Source: Clostridiales bacterium
Lineage (GTDB): Bacteria > Bacillota > Clostridia > Oscillospirales > Oscillospiraceae
Direction: 5' to 3'
Assembly: GCA_003525905.1 (NCBI GenBank)
Contig: DQIA01000051.1
Location: forward strand, 30,388-81,060
Length of the DNA: 50,673 nt
Shown here: positions 1 through 8,066 of the stretch, piece after piece
How the letters are laid out: each line of letters begins with the position of its first letter
Position numbering within the stretch: the first letter of the stretch is position 1
Translations under genes and position numbers: made by a program
Notes under the pieces: model-generated
What the model was told of the DNA's origin: nothing
The model's input: the letters and a program-made list of their open reading frames with translations, nothing else
Database searches by the model: none

Positions 1-158
1 GGCTCGCAAACGTGCGAAGGGTGTACCCTTCGTGCGCTGCCGCGAGCCGCAGCCTTCTCAAACGAGAGCCCAGTGAAACGGGTCTCGTTTGAGAGCTTGT
101 CAAAAATCCTTTTTTTGACAAGCTCAGCCGCCGCGGCCAGGCGACCGCAGCGGCTGCG
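1..158. repeat. Array of nested perfect hairpins
   Basis: Four successive inverted repeats are packed into the first 158 bases. The first is GGCTCGC (1-7) with GCGAGCC (42-48), enclosing CGAAGGGT (15-22) with ACCCTTCG (25-32). The second is TCTCAAACGAGA (56-67) with TCTCGTTTGAGA (83-94). The third is a 14-bp stem, GAGCTTGTCAAAAA (93-106) with its complement at 112-125. The fourth is CAGCCGC (125-131) with GCGGCTG (150-156). No reading frame of note lies here. It sits just downstream of the leftward aldo/keto reductase gene and could terminate its transcript, but four stems are more than a terminator needs. An intergenic palindromic repeat element is the alternative. Confidence 0.7.
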
Positions 159-191
159 AATTATTGCATCATATTTGGGATTCTGTTGCCC

Positions 192-1307
192 TTACGCTTC
201 CTTCTTTTCGAACTCGTTCGCCACATTCTCCAGCAGCTGGCGGATGGGCAGATGCTGCGGGCAGACGGACTCGCACTTGCCGCACTTCACGCAGTCCGAG
301 GCCTTATGACCGGGCAGTGCGTAGACGGCATTGTAGTAATAATCCGTATGCCAGTCGTGGTAGATCTGCTTCGCGTTCATCGTGGCGAACAGTTCCGGGA
401 TGGCGATCTGCTTCGGGCAGCCGTCCGTGCAGTATCGGCAGCCGGTGCACGGGATGAGGTTCTTGCTGCGGAAGATTTCCTGCACCTTCGCGATGGCAGC
501 AAGCTCCGTTTCGCCCAGCGGCTTGAAGTCCTTCATGAACGAGATATTGTCCTGCACCTGCTCTAGCGTGCTCATACCGGAGAGCACCATCAGCATGCCG
601 GGGAAGCCCGCAGCGAAGCGGATGGCATAGCTGGCCGGGCTGCCGCCATGCAGGGCATCCAGAACAGCGCGTGCATCGTCCGGCAGCTTGACAAGGTTTC
701 CACCCTTGACCGGCTCCATGACGATGACCGGCTTGTTGAACTTCCGGCAGACCTCATAGCACTTGCGGCTCTGGACAGAGGGATCGTCATAGTCAACATA
801 ATTGAACTGGATCTGCACGACCTCGATCGCAGGATACTCCGTCAGGATCTGTTCGAGCAGCTCGGGGCGGCCATGAAACGAAATGCCGACGTGGCGGACC
901 TTGCCCTCTTCCTTCAGAGCAAACGCCGTCTCATAGGCGCGGCAGGCCTTGAAATGGCCATAGTTCTCCGAGCACTGCGAATGCATAAGGTAGAAATCAA
1001 AATAATCGACCCCGCAGTCCTCGAGCTGGCTCTCGAACAACGGACGGATGTCCGCCTCGGTCTTGAAAAAGTTCTCCGTCAGCTTGTCCGTCAGGATGTA
1101 GCGGTCGCGCAGATAACGGCTCGTCAGGCAGGTCTTGAGCGCCTTTTCGCTCTTGCCCTGCAGATAGCCGTGCGCCGTGTCAAAATAGTTGAAGCCTGCG
1201 TCCAGAAATGCGTCTACCATGCGGTTCGTTTCTGCGATATCGACCTCGCCGTCCTGCATCGGAAGGCGCATAAAGCCAAAACCGAAGTTCTTTTTGATCC
1301 GTTCCAT
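192..1307 (-). CDS. Aldo/keto reductase with C-terminal 4Fe-4S domain
   Basis: A 371-aa cytoplasmic oxidoreductase. The N-terminal ~270 residues form an aldo/keto reductase TIM barrel: the tetrad is visible as FDTAHGY (Asp and Tyr), TDKL (Lys) and LMHSQ (His). The C-terminal ~90 residues carry two ferredoxin-like clusters, CTGCRYCTDGCP (about 287-298) and CVKCGKCESVCP (about 339-350). This fusion is common in anaerobic Firmicutes, where substrates are mostly unknown; the Fe-S part suggests electron exchange with ferredoxin. The start is an ATG preceded by a GGAG-type ribosome site. It is transcribed alone from a promoter at 1418-1446, divergent from the lipoprotein gene. Length and motifs are complete. 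Confidence 0.92.
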   Translation of the reverse strand: MERIKKNFGFGFMRLPMQDGEVDIAETNRMVDAFLDAGFNYFDTAHGYLQGKSEKALKTCLTSRYLRDRYILTDKLTENFFKTEADIRPLFESQLEDCGVDYFDFYLMHSQCSENYGHFKACRAYETAFALKEEGKVRHVGISFHGRPELLEQILTEYPAIEVVQIQFNYVDYDDPSVQSRKCYEVCRKFNKPVIVMEPVKGGNLVKLPDDARAVLDALHGGSPASYAIRFAAGFPGMLMVLSGMSTLEQVQDNISFMKDFKPLGETELAAIAKVQEIFRSKNLIPCTGCRYCTDGCPKQIAIPELFATMNAKQIYHDWHTDYYYNAVYALPGHKASDCVKCGKCESVCPQHLPIRQLLENVANEFEKKEA

Positions 1308-1417
1308 GTCCGCTTCTCCTTTCGTATCATATTTTTTATATTGGACCGCAGAGGGCCTGCAGTCACTTCGTTTTTTGACCCTTTTCCATTAATAAAGGGA
1401 TAACCTGCGTTGAGTTT

Positions 1418-1446
1418 ATGATACCATACTTTTTTATGGATTGCAA
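1418..1446 (-). promoter_or_regulatory. Sigma-A promoter of the aldo/keto reductase gene
   Basis: On the minus strand TTGCAA (1446-1441) and TATCAT (1423-1418) are separated by exactly 17 bp. The predicted leader to the ATG at 1307 is about 105 nt. Consensus match only. Confidence 0.6.
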
Positions 1447-1543
1447 TTCGCGAAACAATTCTTCCCGTGCGCCGTCTTGATGGATACAAGGGGGTCAGCG
1501 CAGCAGGCTGACCGGATCCATACAGAAAAGGGAGGCATTTTTT

Positions 1544-2047
1544 ATGAAGAAGACGTTCCTGCTCCTCGCACTGGTCTGCGTTCTCGTGCTGCTTGCGGCC
1601 TGCGGCAGCAAGCCCGCCCCGACGGAACCCGCGCCGACCGAGCCAACCTCATCGCGCGATCTGCAGATGCTCTATCAGAGCGGCATCACCGCCATGGGCG
1701 CGGACGCGCCGGCCCTGTTCCCGGTCTCGGACATTTCGGAGCTGAGTCCCCTGTTCCCCGGACTGGAGGAAATTTCGTTCCGGCAGGTCAGTGGCGGCCT
1801 CGCCCCCGTGACCGGCGCGCCGGACGAGGTCGTTCTGCTTGAGGTTGAGAACAGCGCCGACGTGCAGAAGGTCGTGGACATTCTCCAGAAGGCCGTGGAC
1901 GAGGGCGCAGCCGAAAGTATGGGAACGGACGCCGCGATCACCGCCGCATGGAAGGACAATGCCAGCATCACGACGGATGGAAACTATATCTGCCTCGCCG
2001 TTTTCATGAACGGCGTATCGATCCCCGCCGAATTTATGCTTCCCTGA
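1544..2047 (+). CDS. Small secreted lipoprotein, DUF4358-like
   Basis: A 167-aa protein that starts with a lipoprotein signal: a Lys pair, a hydrophobic stretch of Leu/Val/Ala, then the lipobox LLAAC with Cys about residue 20. A short Pro/Thr/Glu-rich linker (APTEPAPTEP) follows, typical of lipid-anchored proteins on the outer face of the membrane. The remaining ~130 residues alternate strands and helices and resemble the DUF4358 lipoproteins of Clostridia, whose role is unknown; this family call is tentative. The ATG at 1544 has a strong ribosome site (AAGGGAGG, 1528-1535). No clear promoter was found in 1447-1527. It is not obviously co-functional with hcp downstream, which has its own promoter. 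Confidence 0.8.
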   Translation: MKKTFLLLALVCVLVLLAACGSKPAPTEPAPTEPTSSRDLQMLYQSGITAMGADAPALFPVSDISELSPLFPGLEEISFRQVSGGLAPVTGAPDEVVLLEVENSADVQKVVDILQKAVDEGAAESMGTDAAITAAWKDNASITTDGNYICLAVFMNGVSIPAEFMLP

Positions 2048-2072
2048 ATTTGGAACGAAAATCGCGTCCGTC

Positions 2073-2116
2073 ATGTTGGCATACCAACATATTTGCGTGC
2101 TGTCATTTGCTATGAT
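2073..2116 (+). promoter_or_regulatory. hcp promoter with operator palindrome centred at about -41.5
   Basis: A perfect dyad ATGTTGG-CATA-CCAACAT occupies 2073-2090. Downstream lies an extended -10 box, TGCTATGAT (2108-2116), but no recognisable -35 hexamer. With a start site about 7 nt after the -10 box (near 2123), the dyad centre (2081.5) is about 41.5 bp upstream. That is the class II position used by CRP/FNR-family activators. Activation of hcp by HcpR or another FNR-family regulator under nitrosative stress is known in other bacteria; that such a regulator acts here is inferred. No regulator gene lies nearby. Confidence 0.6.
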
Positions 2117-2159
2117 GTGTCCATGAAGTGAACCCCAAACCACAAGAAGGAGTTTTCCC

Positions 2160-3752
2160 ATGGACCACAACATGTTTTGCTTTCAATGTGAGCAGACCGC
2201 AGGCTGCACCGGCTGCACGAGCCGCGGCGTCTGCGGCAAGGACGCGCAGACTGCGCAGGCGCAGGACTGCCTGACCGGCGCACTGATCGGTCTGGCGCGC
2301 GCGGCGGACACCAGCCCGGATGCCGGTCCGGAGACCTGGCAGCTGATGATTGAGGGCCTGTTCGCCACGCTGACGAACGTCAATTTCGATCCGGACAGCC
2401 TGAACGCCCTGACCGGGCGCGTCCGGGCCGAGAAGCAGCGCCTTGTGCCGGACTGTGCCGTCTGCACCGCGCCCTGCGGCCGCACGGGCGACTATGATCT
2501 GGCGCAAATCTGGGGTGCGCAGGAGGACATCCGCAGCCTGAAGTCCCTGCTGCTGTTCGGCAGCCGCGGCATGGCAGCCTATGCGTACCACGCCATGGTG
2601 CTCGGCTACCGGGACGAGTCCGTCGAACGTTTTCTGTCTAAAGCGCTGTTCGCCGTCGGCGAGGACTGGAGCATGGAGGAGCTTCTCCCGCTCGTGCTGG
2701 AGCTGGGCGAGGTCAACCTGCGCTGCATGGCGCTGCTGGACAAAGCCAACACCGAATGCTTCGGCAAGCCTTCCCCGGTCCATGTACCGTTTTCCGTGGA
2801 GCCCGGCCCGTTTATCGTTGTGTCCGGTCATGACCTGCACGACCTGAAGCTCCTGCTGGAGCAGACGGCAGACCGCGGCATCGCAGTCTATACGCACGGC
2901 GAGATGCTCCCGGCGCACGCCTACCCGGAGCTGAAAAAGTATCCCCATCTCAAGGGGAATTTCGGCACGGCATGGCAGAACCAGCAGAAGGAATTTGCAG
3001 ACCTGCCCGCGCCGATCCTGTTCACGACGAACTGCCTCATGCCGCCGCGCCCGTCCTACGCCGACCGCGTGTTCACCACGGCTGTCGTCGCCTACCCCGA
3101 TCTCCCGCACATCGGCGCGGAAAAGGACTTCACGCCCGTCATCGAGCGGGCGCTGGAGTTGGGCGGCTATGCGGAGACACAGCACCGCACCGGCCTGAAC
3201 GGCGGCACGGGCACGACCACGGGCTTTGCGCACGACGCCGTGCTGGCAAACGCCGCGCAGATCGTCGAGGCCGTGCGCTCCGGCGCGATCCGCCACTTCT
3301 TCCTGGTCGGCGGCTGTGACGGCGCGCGCGCAGGACGGAATTACTACACGGAATTCGTCCGCCAGACCCCGCCGGACACCGTCGTGCTGACGCTCGCCTG
3401 CGGGAAATACCGCTTCCACGACATGGACCTCGGCACCGTCGCAGGCCTGCCGCGCCTGCTGGACATCGGTCAGTGTAACGACGCCTACAGCGCCATTCAG
3501 ATCGCACTGGCGCTGGCGGAGGCCTTCCAGTGCGGTGTGAACGACCTGCCGCTTTCCATGGTGCTGTCGTGGTATGAGCAGAAGGCCGTCTGCATCCTGC
3601 TGACGCTCCTGCATCTCGGCATCCGGAATATCCGCCTCGGCCCGACGCTCCCGGCCTTCCTGTCGCCCAACGTGCTGCAGTACCTCGTGGAGCACTATGC
3701 CATTGCGCCCATCACCACCCCAGAGGCGGACCTTGCCGCTCTTCTGGGCTGA
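2160..3752 (+). CDS. hcp: Hybrid-cluster protein (hydroxylamine reductase)
   Basis: A 530-aa cytoplasmic Fe-S protein, the normal length of the family. The N-terminus holds the 4Fe-4S ligands C7, C10, C19 and C25 (CX2CX8CX5C), the spacing found in Hcps of strict anaerobes. Hybrid-cluster ligand motifs appear as GGCDGAR (near residue 385) and ACGKYRF (near 414), with the FAHDAV segment upstream. Family members reduce hydroxylamine in vitro and act as NO reductases in vivo, protecting against nitrosative stress. The ATG at 2160 follows AGAAGGAG. It is a single-gene unit: promoter and operator-like dyad upstream, a bidirectional hairpin terminator downstream, and no hcr reductase partner adjacent. 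Confidence 0.96.
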   Translation: MDHNMFCFQCEQTAGCTGCTSRGVCGKDAQTAQAQDCLTGALIGLARAADTSPDAGPETWQLMIEGLFATLTNVNFDPDSLNALTGRVRAEKQRLVPDCAVCTAPCGRTGDYDLAQIWGAQEDIRSLKSLLLFGSRGMAAYAYHAMVLGYRDESVERFLSKALFAVGEDWSMEELLPLVLELGEVNLRCMALLDKANTECFGKPSPVHVPFSVEPGPFIVVSGHDLHDLKLLLEQTADRGIAVYTHGEMLPAHAYPELKKYPHLKGNFGTAWQNQQKEFADLPAPILFTTNCLMPPRPSYADRVFTTAVVAYPDLPHIGAEKDFTPVIERALELGGYAETQHRTGLNGGTGTTTGFAHDAVLANAAQIVEAVRSGAIRHFFLVGGCDGARAGRNYYTEFVRQTPPDTVVLTLACGKYRFHDMDLGTVAGLPRLLDIGQCNDAYSAIQIALALAEAFQCGVNDLPLSMVLSWYEQKAVCILLTLLHLGIRNIRLGPTLPAFLSPNVLQYLVEHYAIAPITTPEADLAALLG

Positions 3753-3758
3753 TCAGCT

Positions 3759-3800
3759 CAAAAAATGGAGCACCCGCGTCATGCGAGTGCTCCAATTCTT
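3759..3800. terminator. Bidirectional terminator between hcp and the Sel1 gene
   Basis: A 12-bp stem TGGAGCACCCGC (3766-3777) pairs with GCGAGTGCTCCA (3783-3794) with one wobble. An A-run at 3760-3765 gives a U-run on the minus strand, and ATTCTTT follows on the plus strand. It can end both the convergent hcp and Sel1 transcripts. Confidence 0.8.
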
Positions 3801-3807
3801 TGCAGAA

Positions 3808-4548
3808 TCATTGCAGGCTCTCAAAATCCCACTTCCGCCGCCGGTTATTACGCAGCAGCCGCAGGCGGCTCGCCTCCTCGTGCGCATAGCCGTCGCCGAG
3901 GGCAGCAGCCTGATCGTACAGCGCAATGGCCCGGTCCAGATCGCACGGGACGCCGCAGCCCGCCTCATAGCATTCCGCAAGGCAGCTCAGTGCCTGCACG
4001 TCGCCCTGCTCCGCTGCGCGCGTATAAAGCTCCGCGGCACGCGCCCGGTCCTGCTCCACACCGTTCCCGGTAAAGTACAGGTTTCCGAGGGCGCACTGGG
4101 CCTGTGCATCCTCCTGCTCCGCCGCCAGCGCATACAGCTCGACCGCCCGGGCCATGTTCCGTTCCAGTCCGATGCCGTGCTCATAGCAGAGTCCCAGCTC
4201 ATACTGTGCAGGCGGAAAGCCGAGGGCGGCACTGTCCCGAAACAGCTCAGCCGCAGTCCGCTCATCCTGCTTTGTTCCCTTGCCGATCACATAGCAGGCC
4301 CCAAGGAAGCAGCGGCCTGCCGCATTCTCCGGCGAGGTCCGGCTGAGCCAGTAGAATGCGGCATCCGGGTCTTCCGGGACGCCGTTTGTGCCATAAAAAT
4401 AGTTGATTCCAAGCTCCGTGATTGCAGCTTCATTGCCGTTCTCCGCCGCCTGAAGGCAGGCATCGAGCCGGGCCTGCTTCTGCTGCGCGAGGCGCACCAG
4501 CTCCGGCGAGAGCGATACGGCAGAGACGTTCCATTCCTCATTCTGCAT
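3808..4548 (-). CDS. Sel1-repeat (tetratricopeptide-like) protein
   Basis: A 246-aa protein built mostly of Sel1-like repeats: about six helix-turn-helix units with the pattern A-x-A-x-x-x-LG-x-x-Y-x-x-G-x-G-V-x-x-D, for example ALGNLYFTGNGVEQD and ELGLCYEHGIGLERN. Such repeats form superhelical scaffolds for protein-protein contacts. No signal peptide or catalytic domain is seen, so it is probably a cytoplasmic adaptor of unknown partner. The chosen ATG (4548) has AGGAGGAG eight bases upstream; in-frame upstream codons lack a ribosome site. It overlaps the end of the preceding C_GCAxxG_C_C gene by 11 bp, so the two are translationally coupled. Confidence 0.85.
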   Translation of the reverse strand: MQNEEWNVSAVSLSPELVRLAQQKQARLDACLQAAENGNEAAITELGINYFYGTNGVPEDPDAAFYWLSRTSPENAAGRCFLGACYVIGKGTKQDERTAAELFRDSAALGFPPAQYELGLCYEHGIGLERNMARAVELYALAAEQEDAQAQCALGNLYFTGNGVEQDRARAAELYTRAAEQGDVQALSCLAECYEAGCGVPCDLDRAIALYDQAAALGDGYAHEEASRLRLLRNNRRRKWDFESLQ

Positions 4549-4969
4549 GGGGGATCTCCTCCTCACAGCGCGCGAGCAGCTCCTGCAGCTTTTTGGCAAC
4601 GGTCTCAACCACGCAGTAGCACGGGTCCTCATAGCCGTCTATCTCCAGCCCGCGCAGCTCATCGCACCAGAGCGTTTCAAACTGCCCGAACACGTTCGTC
4701 AGCTCCTCCACGAGCGCGGCGCCGACCGGATTGTCGCTGTTCCATTCGCCGTTTCCCGTTGTCATCAGGCCGAGGATCGCAGTCCCCGCCGTCAGCGCGC
4801 CGCAGCAGGAAAGGCCTGTCTGCATGCCGCTGCCCAGCAGCGTAAACAGCTTTCGCGCCTGCTCCGGCAAATGCAGATGGTAGTATTCCTCGCAGCCCAG
4901 CAGGATGGATTCTGCGCAGCTGTAGTTCGTTCCGATATGATAGCGATTGACGATTTCGTATAATTCCAT
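4538..4969 (-). CDS. C_GCAxxG_C_C family redox protein
   Basis: A 143-aa Cys-rich protein of the C_GCAxxG_C_C family. The signature is seen as NYSCAES near residue 15, then a central GLSCCGALTAGTAILG and late Cys residues in CDELRG and DPCYCVV. In this family the conserved Cys residues are thought to bind a metal or Fe-S cluster, and members occur beside redox enzymes in anaerobes; the function is not established. The ATG at 4969 was chosen because the family N-terminus begins there and a purine-rich ribosome site (AGGAGACAGC) precedes it. It lies about 58 bp downstream of ygfK and overlaps the Sel1 gene. Confidence 0.85.
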   Translation of the reverse strand: MELYEIVNRYHIGTNYSCAESILLGCEEYYHLHLPEQARKLFTLLGSGMQTGLSCCGALTAGTAILGLMTTGNGEWNSDNPVGAALVEELTNVFGQFETLWCDELRGLEIDGYEDPCYCVVETVAKKLQELLARCEEEIPHAE

Positions 4970-4990
4970 GCTGTCTCCTGACCGCAAGTT

Positions 4991-5014
4991 CCCCCGGAGC
5001 CGAAGCTCCGGGGG
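4991..5014. terminator. GC hairpin after ygfK
   Basis: A perfect 10-bp stem (CCCCCGGAGC with GCTCCGGGGG) closes on a four-base loop, TTCG when read on the minus strand. There is no U-run on either side, so it may be an mRNA-stabilising 3' hairpin of the leftward ssnA-ygfK transcript rather than a true terminator. It separates ygfK from the C_GCAxxG_C_C gene. Confidence 0.55.
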
Positions 5015-5027
5015 TTCATTTGTAATG

Positions 5028-7970
5028 TTAACGATAGAGATAAGAATAGCTGTCGCGGATCGTGCGCACGAGCAGGGCGGCATCGGCAGGCAGCTCGTCC
5101 GGATCGCCGACGGTCTCCGTCGTCAGGCGTGCGCGGACCTTGCCGTCCGGCAGGAAGCAGAAGCCGAAGTTTCTGGAATCGTCCATGTCCTCCGGAGTCT
5201 GGAACAGCGTCAGCTTATCCTTGCACGGCTCGGAGGCATACGGGCAGAAGGCCGTGCAGTTGCCGCACTCGTTGCACATTTTGTCGACGTGCACGATCTC
5301 CGTGCGGCCGTCCGGCAGACGGACGGCGACGTTGGCGCGGTTCGGGCAGACGTCCACGCAGTTCTGGCAGACGGTGTCACAGCTCAGGCAGCGCTCGCCC
5401 TCGCAGCAGGCCTTGCCCGGTGCGCGCAGGATGCCCTTGCGGGCGATAGCCTCGGCCTCTGTGGGATGGGCCTCCGCCGGGATGTCATAGGTGTGCGGCG
5501 CGCCGATGACGGCCTCCGCAAAGCGGGCTGCGTCCGCGATGCCTTCCACGACCGTAGCCGGGCCGCGCAGCGCATCACCGGCAGCATAGACGCCGGGAAC
5601 GTTCGTGCAGAAGGCGGGACGGCCCTTCGCGCTGAGCGTGATGCCGTTGTCCGTAAACACCTGCTCCTCGACCTGCTCGCCGACGGCGGAGATTACGAGG
5701 TCACACGGCAGCTCGACCGTCTCGCCGGTCGGAACCGGGCTGCGGCGTCCGGAGGCATCCGGCTCGCCGAGGCGCATCTTCTCACACGTCAGGACGCCGT
5801 TTTCTTGCTTGACGGGCGCGGCCAGCTCGAGGAAGTCCACGCCATCCTGCATGGCAAGCTCCAGCTCCTGCGCATCGGCGGGCATGAAGCGGCGCGTTCT
5901 GCGATAGACGAGCGTCACGGACGCCGCGCCGCCGCGCTTTGCCACGCGGGCCGCATCCATGGCGGTGTTGCCGCCGCCGACGACGGCGACATGGCCGAGC
6001 GGCTCGTTCGCACCGGCCTTGCGCTCCTGCATCCAGCCGATGACGCCGCGGACGTTGCCGGGGATGTTCAGCTTGCCGGGCTTCCATGCGCCGGTGGCAT
6101 AGAGAATGTGGGTATAGCCCATTTTGTGCAGCTCTTCGACGGAGGGAGCCTCGGTATTCAGGCGGACCTCTGCGCCGTAGGCCTGCATGAGGGCGATATC
6201 GCGGTCAATGGCTTCGTCCGAGATGCGGAACGCCGGGATAACATGGCGGACGATGCCGCCGAGCTTGCCGGTGCGCTCAAAGATGGTGCAGGCCACGCCT
6301 GCACGGCCGAGGAAGTAGGCCGCAGCAATGCCGGTCGGGCCGCCGCCGATGATGGCAGCGCGCTCGCCGGGAACGGGAGCCGGGCGGACGACGGATGCCA
6401 TTCTGGCATCGATGCCCTTCTCGGCCGCCAGCAGCTTGGCAGCGCGGATCTGGACGGGATCCTCATAGAAATTGCGGGTGCACTTGCCCATGCAGCGGTG
6501 CGCGCAGATCGTGCCGGTGATGAACGGCAGAGCGTTGCGCTCCGTGATAAGGGCCAGCGCCTCGTTATACAGGCCCTTGCGGCACAGCTCGAGATACTCG
6601 GGGATGTCCTGTGCGATGGGGCAGCCGCCGCGGCAGGGGGCGGAGTAGCAATCGAACCAGGGCACCTTTTCCTCGGACTTGCGCGTGGGCAGCGGCTTGA
6701 CGGGCTTGCAGTGGTGCGGGTCCGTGCGGCAGGAGGCGGACAGAGCCGCAATGGCCTCGGTGTCCGTGCCGTCGAACGGACGGAACGGCATACCGGCCGT
6801 CTTCTCCGCCATCTGAGTCAGGCGGTTATAGCCGCCCGGCTTCAGAATGGTCGTGGCGACGGTGACGGGCCAGATCCCGGCCGCCAGCAGCTTGTCGCAG
6901 TTGAAGAAGTCTGCGCCGCCCGCGAACGAGATCTTCATCTTGCCGCCGAACTGCGCGGAGATGCGGCGGCACATTTCGATGGTCAGCGGGAACAGGGAGC
7001 GGCCGGACATGTACATCTCGTCGTTCGGCAGCTCGCCGCGCGTCGTGTCGACCGGGAACGTATTCGACAGCTTCAGGCCGAACTGCAGCTTCTCGCGGTC
7101 CGCCAGCGCCTGCAGACGCTCAAACATCGGGACGGCGTCCTTCCACTGCAGATCCTCATTGAAATGGTGATCGTCGAAGACGATGTAGTCATAGCCCATT
7201 GAATCGAGGATCGTGCGGGCGTCGTGATAGCCGAGGATCGTCGGATTGCACTTGACGAACGTGTGCACATGCTTCTCGGTCAGCAGGTAGGACGCGATGC
7301 GCTCGATCTCATCGGGCGGACAGCCGTGCAGCGTCGAGAGTGTGACGCTGTGGGAGACCTGCGGCGAGATGGAGGCAATGAACGCCGCCTCCTCCGGGAA
7401 CAGCTCCGTCAGGACCTTACGGCACTCGGCAAACACCGGCAGCTGCGAGGCATCCTTCATGGATTCGATGTAGTGGTCGATCTTCGGGCCACGGATTCCC
7501 TCGAGGTCATAGCCGACGGACATGTTGAACACAAAGCCGTCCGGGTCGCCGTAATGCCAGACCTTCGCCATGATCTTCAGGGCGAACCACGCCTTGACAT
7601 ACTCGTCGAGCGCCTGACCGACCTCCAGCTCCGTGGACCACTCCTGATTGTAGCCCTCGTCGTCCGCAAGGATGCAGGGACGCGGCACGCAGGCGGCAAG
7701 CTCTGCACCGTCCATCTTCTGAACGGTCTTGACTTCAAAGAAGCGCGCGCCTGCGACGTAGGCGGCGATGATATTCTGCGCCAGCTGGCTGTTCGGGCCT
7801 GCAGCGGGGCCGAACGGGCTTTCGATCTTCTCGCCGAAGATGGGAAGCGTCTTGGCCGGGTCGGCGATCCAGCGCTTATGCACGCCGAAGACCTCGCCAG
7901 TCTTCTCCCGCTCTGCGAGGATCCAGTTCATCAGGCTGCGGAACGGAATGGGATACATTTTCTCAGACAT
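5028..7970 (-). CDS. ygfK: YgfK-type oxidoreductase (putative selenate reductase subunit)
   Basis: A 980-aa flavo-iron-sulfur protein. The N-terminal ~420 residues resemble a dihydroorotate-dehydrogenase-type FMN barrel. A cluster-binding segment follows (APCRGGCPIAQDIPEYL, then CAHRCMGKCTRNF), then FAD-binding AAIIGGGPTGIAAAYFLGRA and NAD(P)H-binding VAVVGGGNTAMDAARVAKRG as in glutamate-synthase small subunits. The C-terminus has ferredoxin motifs CLSCDTVCQNCVDVCP and CNECGNCTAFCPYASEPC. The family is linked with selenium- and molybdenum-dependent purine hydroxylases and, in gut bacteria, with the uric acid degradation cluster. The start at 7970 has AGGAGG upstream; 14 in-frame upstream codons were discarded. 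It is the second gene after ssnA, 96 bp away. Confidence 0.93.
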   Translation of the reverse strand: MSEKMYPIPFRSLMNWILAEREKTGEVFGVHKRWIADPAKTLPIFGEKIESPFGPAAGPNSQLAQNIIAAYVAGARFFEVKTVQKMDGAELAACVPRPCILADDEGYNQEWSTELEVGQALDEYVKAWFALKIMAKVWHYGDPDGFVFNMSVGYDLEGIRGPKIDHYIESMKDASQLPVFAECRKVLTELFPEEAAFIASISPQVSHSVTLSTLHGCPPDEIERIASYLLTEKHVHTFVKCNPTILGYHDARTILDSMGYDYIVFDDHHFNEDLQWKDAVPMFERLQALADREKLQFGLKLSNTFPVDTTRGELPNDEMYMSGRSLFPLTIEMCRRISAQFGGKMKISFAGGADFFNCDKLLAAGIWPVTVATTILKPGGYNRLTQMAEKTAGMPFRPFDGTDTEAIAALSASCRTDPHHCKPVKPLPTRKSEEKVPWFDCYSAPCRGGCPIAQDIPEYLELCRKGLYNEALALITERNALPFITGTICAHRCMGKCTRNFYEDPVQIRAAKLLAAEKGIDARMASVVRPAPVPGERAAIIGGGPTGIAAAYFLGRAGVACTIFERTGKLGGIVRHVIPAFRISDEAIDRDIALMQAYGAEVRLNTEAPSVEELHKMGYTHILYATGAWKPGKLNIPGNVRGVIGWMQERKAGANEPLGHVAVVGGGNTAMDAARVAKRGGAASVTLVYRRTRRFMPADAQELELAMQDGVDFLELAAPVKQENGVLTCEKMRLGEPDASGRRSPVPTGETVELPCDLVISAVGEQVEEQVFTDNGITLSAKGRPAFCTNVPGVYAAGDALRGPATVVEGIADAARFAEAVIGAPHTYDIPAEAHPTEAEAIARKGILRAPGKACCEGERCLSCDTVCQNCVDVCPNRANVAVRLPDGRTEIVHVDKMCNECGNCTAFCPYASEPCKDKLTLFQTPEDMDDSRNFGFCFLPDGKVRARLTTETVGDPDELPADAALLVRTIRDSYSYLYR

Positions 7971-7999
7971 GGGATCATCCTCCTGTGATGCTTGTTGCG

Positions 8000-8035
8000 G
8001 CGCCGCGCGCACCCCGGGTAAGGCAGGCGCGGCGC
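8000..8035. repeat. GC-rich hairpin in the ssnA-ygfK intercistronic gap
   Basis: GCGCCGCGC (8000-8008) pairs perfectly with GCGCGGCGC (8027-8035). There is no U-run. It lies between the ssnA stop and the ygfK ribosome site and may protect or punctuate the bicistronic mRNA. Confidence 0.55.
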
Positions 8036-8066
8036 AGGATCATATTTGACGGAAATGAATTATAAA

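Noticed and set aside
2103..3695. A 530-codon minus-strand open frame
   Set aside because: Shadow of hcp; no family motifs, no ribosome site.
4947..7202. A 751-codon open frame on the plus strand
   Set aside because: Lies opposite ygfK, whose domains and Fe-S motifs are unmistakable; the opposite frame has Arg/Ala/Gly-rich composition typical of a shadow.
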